Below are positions 1-5,915 of a stretch of DNA of 14,291 bases, in pieces; positions within the stretch are counted from its first letter, which is position 1; every line of letters starts with the position of its first letter. The stretch is taken from the NCBI RefSeq assembly GCF_938028185.1, contig NZ_CALJAH010000148.1:1-14291 (forward strand). Reading direction: 5' to 3'. Below the pieces are notes generated by a model that searched no databases, was not told the DNA's origin, and saw only the letters and a program-made list of their open reading frames with translations. Source of the DNA: an uncultured Cardiobacterium sp. (lineage in GTDB: Bacteria > Pseudomonadota > Gammaproteobacteria > Cardiobacteriales > Cardiobacteriaceae). The position numbers and the translations under genes are program-made.

Positions 1-97
1 TACAGGCGGTGGAGCGGGCTTTTATTGAGTATATTATTTAGGGTGGATGGCTATAAACAGGTTCTAAGAAATATATTGCCCTGCCCGCCCGCCTGAC
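1..97. other. Window edge, no recognised gene; possible tail of a plus-strand gene
   Basis: Nothing identifiable lies here. On the plus strand, the frame beginning at base 3 reads QAVERAFIEYII and stops at TAG (39-41). Its composition would suit the last residues of a protein entering from the left, but twelve residues cannot identify a family. Another frame stays open from base 1 to a TGA near 94. The bases from about 20 to 80 are AT-rich and look like ordinary intergenic DNA. No plus-strand terminator with a T run follows. Confidence 0.25.
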
Positions 98-133
98 GAA
101 AAAGCCCCTTTCACGCGCTGCGCGAAAGGGGCT
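98..133 (-). terminator. Intrinsic terminator of the HAD phosphatase transcript
   Basis: Bases 103-112 (AGCCCCTTTC) pair perfectly with 124-133 (GAAAGGGGCT), and the GC-rich interior adds further pairing. Read on the minus strand, the hairpin is followed by a run of five T (plus-strand A at 99-103). It lies about 20 bp past the stop of the minus-strand HAD gene. No T run follows on the plus side, so it acts in one direction only. Confidence 0.85.
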
Positions 134-154
134 AAATGCATGGCAGGTTGCTGT

Positions 155-874
155 TTAGAGAAAATAGCGCCGGAAAATATCCGTCACCCCGTAAACCTCA
201 TCGGCATCGCTGACGTAGTCGCACACCGCCTTCACTGACTCCGCCGCGTTGGCGGGGCAGGCGGCAAAATCTGCCTGCGTCAGAATCGGCAAATCGCCGG
301 GCGAGTCGCCAATGGCGGCGATGCGCGTCGCCTTTTTGCCGTAGTGTTCAAAGAAAAACTGCGCGCCCGTCCATTTGTTCACCCCGTGCGGGATGATGTC
401 GAGCGCGCGCCCGGAGCAATGCAGGTCAAAACCGTCGGTCTGCAAATGCGCTTCCACCACCGCGCGCACGTCTTCCGCGCGCTTACCCTTTTCGGCGACC
501 AGCGAAATGCACGCTTCCTTGCCGTGGCTCATTGACCAATGCACGGCGAAGCTGTCGCCATGCGCCGCGAGATAGCGCGCCATGTCGGCAATCTGTTCGC
601 GTACTGCCGGGGTCAGTTGCGGCGCGAACACCACCTCGTCTTCCAGATAGTCATAGAGCAGCGCGCCCTGGTCGGCGACCGCATAGCGGCCAAAGCGGAC
701 GAACTGCGCGATGGCCTCGATATACGACAACGAGCGCCCGCTGCACAGCACGACTTCCGTCTCCGCATTGCGCGCCAGCGCGGCGAGTGTCTGCATCGCC
801 GCCACGTCAAACGGCGCAAACTTGCCGCGCGACAGGCAGCCATCAATGTCGAGAAAGAGAAAATCGCCTTTCAT
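155..874 (-). CDS. HAD-superfamily (type IIB) sugar/acid phosphatase-like hydrolase
   Basis: This is a 239-residue cytosolic hydrolase of the haloacid dehalogenase superfamily. Motif I is LDIDG, with nucleophile Asp9 and acid/base Asp11. Motif II is CSGR, with Ser45. Lys167 in the NKWTG segment is the motif III lysine. Motif IV is GDSPGD (189-194), which binds Mg2+. The cap lies between motifs II and III, and the length suits the IIB/Cof class that includes sucrose-phosphate, mannosyl-3-phosphoglycerate and archaeal-type phosphoglycolate phosphatases. The family predicts phosphomonoester hydrolysis; the substrate cannot be read from the sequence. The ATG start follows GGAGG at a good distance. 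The gene begins 28 bp after the stop of the DUF6404-type gene, so the two are probably cotranscribed, and a terminator follows it. Confidence 0.88.
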   Translation of the reverse strand: MKGDFLFLDIDGCLSRGKFAPFDVAAMQTLAALARNAETEVVLCSGRSLSYIEAIAQFVRFGRYAVADQGALLYDYLEDEVVFAPQLTPAVREQIADMARYLAAHGDSFAVHWSMSHGKEACISLVAEKGKRAEDVRAVVEAHLQTDGFDLHCSGRALDIIPHGVNKWTGAQFFFEHYGKKATRIAAIGDSPGDLPILTQADFAACPANAAESVKAVCDYVSDADEVYGVTDIFRRYFL

Positions 875-902
875 TTCAGTCCTCCGTTGTGGTTATGTCG
901 GC

Positions 903-1274
903 TCAAGGCGTGTTCTGGATTTCCTGCCATGTGAGCAGGCCAAATTTGCGGCGTTGGCGGCGGTAATAGTACGCCATGCCGTAACCAAAGGAGATGGTGA
1001 AAAAGATGATGCTGAACAGCCATTGTGCCCATGTTTGCGGTTGTGGCATAGACAGGAACAGGGACATGATGAGGCTGGCTATCTGCCAAAAGATGACGCC
1101 GCCGATGCCGAAGAGGATGGCGTTGGTTCTGAAATCCGCAAGGATAACGGGCGGAAGGGCGATGTCTTTTTGCCAAAGGAATTTGTGTAGCGGCGCGATT
1201 TTTTTGTAGTGCGCCGGGATGTCGGCGGCTTGCAGGTACGCCAGGGCTTTTTCGATGGTTGGCAGGTAGGGCAT
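903..1274 (-). CDS. Small two-helix membrane protein, DUF6404-like
   Basis: This 123-residue protein resembles, from memory, the uncharacterised DUF6404 family. The N-terminal 45 residues are a soluble helical segment (IEKALAYLQAADIPAHYKK) with a patch around PLHKFLWQKDIALPP. Two hydrophobic segments follow, at about 51-75 and 83-103. A basic stretch YYYRRQRRKFGL comes next, then LTWQEI. The positive residues after the second helix suggest a hairpin with both ends in the cytoplasm. The start is supported by AAGGAG seven bases before the ATG. It is the first gene of a probable two-gene unit with the HAD phosphatase. No function is known to me for the family, and nothing here adds one. Confidence 0.75.
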   Translation of the reverse strand: MPYLPTIEKALAYLQAADIPAHYKKIAPLHKFLWQKDIALPPVILADFRTNAILFGIGGVIFWQIASLIMSLFLSMPQPQTWAQWLFSIIFFTISFGYGMAYYYRRQRRKFGLLTWQEIQNTP

Positions 1275-1326
1275 TATTTGCTCCTTTTGGGGTTGCGGGG
1301 ATTGAATAGTGTGTTTGATTGGAATG

Positions 1327-1342
1327 GTGCGCCAAGGCGCAC
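1327..1342. repeat. Short perfect palindrome GTGCGCC-AA-GGCGCAC
   Basis: Seven bases on each side pair perfectly around an AA loop. It is the first of five palindromes in the gap 1275-1527 and stands about 50 bp upstream of the DUF6404-type start codon. No T run follows on either strand, so it is not a terminator. The spacing and style match the neighbouring palindromes, suggesting a modular repeat of REP type. Confidence 0.6.
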
Positions 1343-1368
1343 TCTATGGATATTATTCAGGCATTTGT

Positions 1369-1395
1369 GTAGCGGTGGGGCAAGCCCCACCCTAC
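1369..1395. repeat. Palindromic repeat, copy 1 (GGTGGGGC-AA-GCCCCACC)
   Basis: The core 1374-1391 is a perfect 8-bp stem with an AA loop. The outer bases GTAG (1369-1372) and CTAC (1392-1395) extend it past one bulged C. The same 18-bp core recurs at 1499-1516 in the same gap. Two identical copies 125 bp apart in noncoding DNA point to a dispersed repeat family rather than chance. Confidence 0.75.
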
Positions 1396-1423
1396 GTTCG
1401 TTGTTGTGCGAACATTTGGCGCA

Positions 1424-1449
1424 GGCCGGGCGTATGCCCGGCCTTTTTT
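1424..1449 (+). terminator. Rho-independent terminator on the plus strand with no matching gene
   Basis: The stem GGCCGGGC (1424-1431) and GCCCGGCC (1436-1443) closes on a GTAT tetraloop and runs straight into six T (1444-1449). This is a strong intrinsic terminator for plus-strand transcription. However, the genes on both sides are read from the minus strand, and on that strand no T run follows the hairpin. Either it is a repeat that happens to have this form, or it ends an unrecognised RNA starting upstream. Confidence 0.65.
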
Positions 1450-1452
1450 GGT

Positions 1453-1472
1453 GTCGGCCATTCATGACCGAC
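1453..1472. repeat. Imperfect palindrome GTCGG...CCGAC
   Basis: GTCGG (1453-1457) and CCGAC (1468-1472) flank a partly symmetric centre CCATTCATGA. It follows the terminator-like hairpin directly and belongs to the same run of palindromes in this gap. The centre carries mismatches, so this may be a decayed copy of a repeat that is perfect elsewhere in the genome. Confidence 0.4.
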
Positions 1473-1497
1473 CTGCGTTTGTTGCGCGGTGTTTTTG

Positions 1498-1517
1498 CGG
1501 TGGGGCAAGCCCCACCG
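1498..1517. repeat. Palindromic repeat, copy 2 (CGGTGGGGC-AA-GCCCCACCG)
   Basis: This is a nine-base perfect stem with an AA loop, sharing its 18-bp core exactly with the copy at 1374-1391. It ends ten bases before the stop codon side of the beta-helix gene. On the plus strand it is followed by TATTTTTA, which is terminator-like. On the minus strand, the direction in which the beta-helix gene is read, the following bases are not T-rich. No better minus-strand terminator for that gene is visible. Confidence 0.7.
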
Positions 1518-1527
1518 TATTTTTATG

Positions 1528-4230
1528 TTACGGCACGAGGATTTCGTTGCCATTCAGGTCAATGGTGTAGCGGCGTCCGCCTTTTTCGACGATGGCACGG
1601 CCATTTTCGTAGGACCAGGCGCGGTCGTACACGGGTTTGACCGCTTCTTTGCCATTCGCGTCGAGGTAGCCCCATTGGCCGTCTTTTTTGATGGCGGCGC
1701 GACCTTCGCGGTACGGCCAGGCGTCCTGGTACTGCGGCGCGACGATTTCGCGTTCGTTGCGGTCGATGTAGCCCCAGCGTCCGTCTTTTTTGACGGCGGC
1801 GCGACCTTCGCTGTAGGCGAGGACGGTGTCGTAGTGCGGTCGTACTGGTTCGTTCGGCACGAGCAGGCCGCGCGGGGTTTCGCTGGCTGCGGCGCGGTCG
1901 GCCTTGCCTGTATCGGTTGCGGCAGTCGCGGTGGCGGGGCTGGCAGCCGGGGCGGCGCTGTTGGTCGCGTTTTGGCCACGGTTGGCGGCGGTCGCTTGGT
2001 TGGCGCTCGGGCTGTTGTGGTTGGCGGCACGGGCGGCGGCTGCGCTGGCGTCGCTGTTGCCGCCGCTGCTGTAGCCGATAGTGCCGTGGTCGCTGCTGTT
2101 GGCGCTGTTGTTGTCGGCGGTTTGCTGCGTGGCGGGCTGCTGTTCGAGTTTGGCCGCGCGCGGGCTTTCGGCACCGTTGGTGGCGTCCATCATCACATTC
2201 ATCAGCGCGCCACGGTCAACGGCAACGCCCGGTTTGACGGTTTTGCCTTCGGGGTCAATGGCGCGGGCGATGTCCAGCGGCAGCGCCTTGCCGCTGCGTT
2301 TGGCGGGGCTGTCGTCGCGCAGGTTGTAGTTGCTTTGGCGGTAGTCTTCGTTGCCCTCGGCTTCTTTTTTGAAGTAGGGGTTTTCGGCGCGACTGCCAAA
2401 GAGGTCCAGCGCGTGGCGCTCCAATCCGTTGATTTTCGGGTTGATGTTCGGGTTTTTGGCAAGGTCGGCGGTGCGCATCAGCATTTCGTCAATTTTGCCT
2501 GTTTTTTCGGTATCCCAAACGATGACGTAGGGTTCGTTTTCGAGGCTGCTGCGGTAGTAGGCGTTGTAGTCAAGGCCGCGGAACATATCGTTACCGGTGC
2601 GCACGATGCCGCTGTCCTGTTCGGGCAGGCTGCTTTCGTTGCGCAGCGGGTAGGCAAACAGCGGTGCCTGGCTGTCGTTTTTGACGTAGGCGCGCGAGGA
2701 GATGATGTTGTTGTACATCTCGGTGTTTTCCTGGTTCCAGGAGAGGCCGCGGCTGATGGACCAGCGTTCTTTGACCTGGCAGACGCCGTCTTTCATGTAG
2801 TTGCAGCCTTTGGCGCGCGAGTCTTCGCGGATGAGGAAGGGGCGGGAGACGCGCGAGATGGTGTTGTTGTAGATGCGGGTGTTGCTGCTGCCGGAGGCGC
2901 GGATGCCGTAGTCGCCGCCTTCGATGATGTTGGAGGCGATAATGGTGCCGTCGCTGACTTCGTCGAAGATGGCCACCGGCATATTGATGAAGTAGTTGCC
3001 GGTGACTTTGGCGTTGATGCAGCCTTCGTCGCACCAGAAGCCGGGGGCGGTGTTGTTGATGAGGTTTTCGCGGAGGTAGTTCGGCGGGCTGTCACCGTTG
3101 TCGAGGATGTTGTTGCGGAAGGTGAAGTCAAGGATGTGGGTGATTTTGACGTGGCCGATGCCGCAATAGGCGCCGCAGTCTTTGGTGAGGAATTTTTCGT
3201 TGTTGTTGCGCGCGAAGTAGTTGTTTTCAAAGACGGAGCCGTGGGCGTAGTTGGCGCCCGCGCCATTGGCACCGTTATCAACGAACTGGCTGTTGCGCAG
3301 GATGCTGTTTTTCGCGCCCGGAGCGCCTTTTTCTTTGGGGCCGTCGAAGAAGAAGGCGGAGGCACCGCTGCCGTTTTGCGCGAAGATGGCGTCTTCAACG
3401 AGGCTGCTTTCGCCGTTGACGCTGAGGGCGATCGGCCCGCTCATGTCGGCGAGGACGGGGTCTTTGTAGCCCCAGTATTGGTGCGGCGAGAATTGGGCGA
3501 TGTTGATGCCGCGCATTTTGAAGCGTTTGCCGGTGCTGGTCAGCGCCCGCGCGTATTTGGAGATTTCGGCGGTACCCTGGGTCGGGTCGGAGCCGAGGTA
3601 CCAGGTGACGTCGTGCGCCGGCGGGATGTTGAAGCCGAGTCGGTTGTTTTCGTTTTTCGGGTCTTTCAGGGTGGTGGGATTCGGGTCTTCGACGTAGAAG
3701 GTGCCGGGCTTGACGGCGTCCTTGCTCGCCACCTGTTTCAGCGGTTCGTCGTTGATGAAGGCCTGTTCGGGGTAGGCGGCCATGCCTTCTTTTTTCGGAT
3801 CGGCGTTGGTGGTGCAGACGCGGCAGAAGCTCTGGTTGCCGGTGGTTTTCCAGAGGTTGCCTTCTTTTTGCCAGCGGTCGGCGGGGATGACTTCGGTGCC
3901 TTTCAGCCAGACTTCGCCCTGCGGCTCGGCTTGCAGGGTGATGTCGTCGCGGGTGATGAAGACGTGCGGCTCGCGGTAGATGCCGGTTTTCATGATGATG
4001 GTGGTGCCGTTCTGGCTGCGGCGTACCGCCTCGCCCAGAGTGGAAAAGGGTTTGTCGCGGCTGCCGGTCGCGCCTTTGTCGGCGGTGGTGCCGTCTGTTG
4101 CGACCCAGATGACGTTGCCGGCGGGAACGGGGTAATTCTGCGGTTTCGGGTTGTATTTGTGGTGCAACCCGGCGTGTGCCGCGAGCGGCAATGCACAGAG
4201 GAATGCCCAGAGGGCGGTGCGGTGTGTCAT
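1528..4230 (-). CDS. Exported right-handed beta-helix protein with C-terminal WG repeats
   Basis: This 900-residue protein has a signal peptide (1-20, cleavage after AHA). A segment at about 38-115 (VIWVATDGTT, SRDKPFSTLGEAV, GIYRE) has the look of DUF1565-type N-termini of parallel beta-helix proteins. From about 230 to 560 there are repeated short strands with N-rich turns (ILRNSQFVDNG, FENNYFARNN, FRNNILDNG, IYNNTISR). Cysteines come in close pairs: 136/139, 352/356, 400/404 and 476/484. A linker rich in Ala, Ser, Asn and Thr spans about 690-795. Three WG-type repeats of about 33 residues follow (800-900); the last has lost its WG. The fold is used by polysaccharide lyases, epimerases and adhesins, so a role on glycans outside the cytoplasm is plausible but unproven. 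The ATG follows AAGGAG. Confidence 0.82.
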   Translation of the reverse strand: MTHRTALWAFLCALPLAAHAGLHHKYNPKPQNYPVPAGNVIWVATDGTTADKGATGSRDKPFSTLGEAVRRSQNGTTIIMKTGIYREPHVFITRDDITLQAEPQGEVWLKGTEVIPADRWQKEGNLWKTTGNQSFCRVCTTNADPKKEGMAAYPEQAFINDEPLKQVASKDAVKPGTFYVEDPNPTTLKDPKNENNRLGFNIPPAHDVTWYLGSDPTQGTAEISKYARALTSTGKRFKMRGINIAQFSPHQYWGYKDPVLADMSGPIALSVNGESSLVEDAIFAQNGSGASAFFFDGPKEKGAPGAKNSILRNSQFVDNGANGAGANYAHGSVFENNYFARNNNEKFLTKDCGAYCGIGHVKITHILDFTFRNNILDNGDSPPNYLRENLINNTAPGFWCDEGCINAKVTGNYFINMPVAIFDEVSDGTIIASNIIEGGDYGIRASGSSNTRIYNNTISRVSRPFLIREDSRAKGCNYMKDGVCQVKERWSISRGLSWNQENTEMYNNIISSRAYVKNDSQAPLFAYPLRNESSLPEQDSGIVRTGNDMFRGLDYNAYYRSSLENEPYVIVWDTEKTGKIDEMLMRTADLAKNPNINPKINGLERHALDLFGSRAENPYFKKEAEGNEDYRQSNYNLRDDSPAKRSGKALPLDIARAIDPEGKTVKPGVAVDRGALMNVMMDATNGAESPRAAKLEQQPATQQTADNNSANSSDHGTIGYSSGGNSDASAAAARAANHNSPSANQATAANRGQNATNSAAPAASPATATAATDTGKADRAAASETPRGLLVPNEPVRPHYDTVLAYSEGRAAVKKDGRWGYIDRNEREIVAPQYQDAWPYREGRAAIKKDGQWGYLDANGKEAVKPVYDRAWSYENGRAIVEKGGRRYTIDLNGNEILVP

Positions 4231-4267
4231 GTTTTTGGCTCCTTTCGTTTTTCCGATTGGAAATCGC

Positions 4268-4273
4268 AGTTTA
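4268..4273 (-). promoter_or_regulatory. Weak -10-like box for the beta-helix gene
   Basis: The minus strand reads TAAACT, matching four of six bases of the -10 consensus, about 38 bp before the start codon. No convincing -35 lies 16-18 bp upstream. A small dyad CGATT-GGA-AATCG (4254-4266) sits between this box and the gene. The call is tentative. Confidence 0.25.
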
Positions 4274-4299
4274 GCACGGCGGGGATGGCGTGGCGGCGA

Positions 4300-4328
4300 T
4301 TACCCCCCTTCCGGCAAACTGTTATGAT
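4300..4328 (+). promoter_or_regulatory. Candidate promoter of the DASS transporter gene
   Basis: TATGAT (4323-4328) matches five of six bases of the -10 consensus and is preceded, after exactly 17 bp, by TTACCC (4300-4305), which matches three of six at -35. Transcription would begin about 20 bp before the ribosome binding site CCGGAG (4345-4350). It is divergent from the beta-helix gene. Confidence 0.45.
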
Positions 4329-4357
4329 GGATTTTCTTCAACTACCGGAGAATCATC

Positions 4358-5833
4358 ATGGCTGTCAAACCCGTCCCGACCCTGATCGCGGTCGCCCTCA
4401 CCCTCATCATCTGGTTCGCCGTGCCGGTACCGCAAGGCATCGACCCCGGCGGCTGGCATCTGCTGGCGCTGTTCGTCGGCACCATCGCCGCCATTATCGG
4501 CAAGGCGCTGCCACTCGGCGCGGTTTCCATCATCGCCGTCGCCCTGGTCGCCATCACCGGCGTGACCGTCGCCCCGGATGCGGCCAAACCCGCCAACCAG
4601 GCGATTAAGGACGCGCTTTCTTCCTTCTCCAACCCGCTCATCTGGCTGATCGTCATCTCCATCATGATTGCGCGCGGCGTCATCAAGACCGGCCTCGGCG
4701 AGCGCATCGGCTATTACTTCATCGCCCTTTTTGGCAAACGCACCCTCGGCATTGCCTACGCCCTCGCCCTGTCCGAAACAGTGCTGGCGCCGATTACCCC
4801 CTCCAACACCGCGCGCGGCGGCGGCATCATCCACCCCATCATGAAGTCCATCGCCACCGCCTTCGATTCCTCACCGGAAAAAGGCACGCAGGGCAAAATT
4901 GGCCGCTATCTCGCGCTGGTGAACTTCAATTCCAACCCCATCACTTCCGGGATGTTCATCACCGCCACCGCGCCCAACCCGCTCGTCGTCAGCGCCATCA
5001 ATGACGTGATGGGCACCCGTTTCCACATGGACTGGACCACCTGGGCGATTGCCATGTTCATCCCCGGCATGGCCTGCATCCTGCTGATGCCGCTGGTGCT
5101 CTACCTCGTCTTCCCGCCGGAAATCAAGGAAACACCCGACGCGACCCGCTTCGCCCGTGAAAAACTCGCCGCGCTCGGCAAGGTGCGGCGCGATGAATGG
5201 TGGATGATTGGCGTCTTCATCCTCCTGCTCGCGCTCTGGGCGGACATTCCCTTCCACCTCAGCGGTGTGGCGGCGCTGAAACTGAACCCGACCAGCACCG
5301 CCTTCCTCGGCGTCGCCATCCTCCTCGTCAGCGGCGTGCTCAACTGGGGCGACGTCACCGGCGAGAAAAGCTCGTGGGATACGCTCATCTGGTTCGGCGC
5401 GCTGGTGATGATGGCCGAATTTCTCAACAAACTCGGCGTCATCGGCTACTTTGCCAACCAGATTCAGGGCGGCATCGCCACCCTCGGTCTCGGCGGCTAC
5501 ACCGCGATGCTCCTGCTTGCGCTCATCTACCTCTACGCGCACTACTTCTTCGCCAGCACCACCGCGCATATCTCCGCCATGCTGGTCGCCTTCTACGGTG
5601 CGGGCATCGCCCTCGGCGCGCCGCCGCTGCTCTTTGGCCTCATCCTCGCCGCCGCCGGCAACCTGATGATGAGCCTGACCCACTACGCCACCGGCACCGC
5701 GCCGGTCATCTTCAGCTCCAACTACGCCACCCTCGGCGAATGGTGGAAGGCGGGCTTTGTCACCAGCATCGTCAATTTCACCGTGTGGGTCGCCGTCGGC
5801 CTCGTCTGGTGGAAGGTGATGGGCTATTACTGA
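4358..5833 (+). CDS. DASS/SLC13-family dicarboxylate (anion) transporter
   Basis: This 491-residue inner-membrane protein has about a dozen hydrophobic segments, the usual size of bacterial DASS carriers such as CitT, TtdT and YbhI (about 480-490). The two family signature sites are present. The first is PSNTARGGG (148-156) with the SNT substrate/Na+ motif. The second is SLTHYATGTAP (439-449) in the C-terminal half, giving the expected inverted two-half plan. GLGERIGYYFIALFGKRTLG (112-131) and HYFFASTTAHISAM (395-408) also fit the family. Members exchange or symport malate, succinate, 2-oxoglutarate, citrate or tartrate. The SLTHYATG form reminds me of the 2-oxoglutarate/malate-type branch, but the substrate is not settled. 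The fumarate reductase operon in the same window makes a C4-dicarboxylate attractive as inference. The start follows CCGGAG seven bases upstream. Confidence 0.88.
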   Translation: MAVKPVPTLIAVALTLIIWFAVPVPQGIDPGGWHLLALFVGTIAAIIGKALPLGAVSIIAVALVAITGVTVAPDAAKPANQAIKDALSSFSNPLIWLIVISIMIARGVIKTGLGERIGYYFIALFGKRTLGIAYALALSETVLAPITPSNTARGGGIIHPIMKSIATAFDSSPEKGTQGKIGRYLALVNFNSNPITSGMFITATAPNPLVVSAINDVMGTRFHMDWTTWAIAMFIPGMACILLMPLVLYLVFPPEIKETPDATRFAREKLAALGKVRRDEWWMIGVFILLLALWADIPFHLSGVAALKLNPTSTAFLGVAILLVSGVLNWGDVTGEKSSWDTLIWFGALVMMAEFLNKLGVIGYFANQIQGGIATLGLGGYTAMLLLALIYLYAHYFFASTTAHISAMLVAFYGAGIALGAPPLLFGLILAAAGNLMMSLTHYATGTAPVIFSSNYATLGEWWKAGFVTSIVNFTVWVAVGLVWWKVMGYY

Positions 5834-5844
5834 TGGCAGAACGC

Positions 5845-5875
5845 AAAAAAGCCGGGGATTGTCCCGGCTTTTTTT
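5845..5875. terminator. Bidirectional intrinsic terminator between the transporter gene and uvrB
   Basis: AAAAAAGCCGGG (5845-5856) pairs with CCCGGCTTTTTT (5863-5874) around a six-base loop. A-run and T-run flank the stem, so it ends transcription from either side. It sits 11 bp after the transporter stop and 41 bp beyond the end of uvrB, which points toward it. Confidence 0.92.
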
Positions 5876-5915
5876 ATGATGCAAACCCGCGCTGCGGGCG
5901 GGCGGCAGGCCACAT

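Noticed and set aside
1369..1517. CRISPR array
   Set aside because: Only two exact copies of a perfect palindrome exist, 125 bp apart, with other palindromes between. There are no regular spacers and no cas genes.
1489..4608. A 1039-codon open frame on the plus strand opposite the beta-helix gene
   Set aside because: It runs through the antisense of a gene with a clear signal peptide and domain structure. Its product is a Val/Ala/Phe/Gly-rich string without family motifs, it has no suitable start, and it continues out of frame into the transporter gene. GC-rich codons keep antisense frames open.
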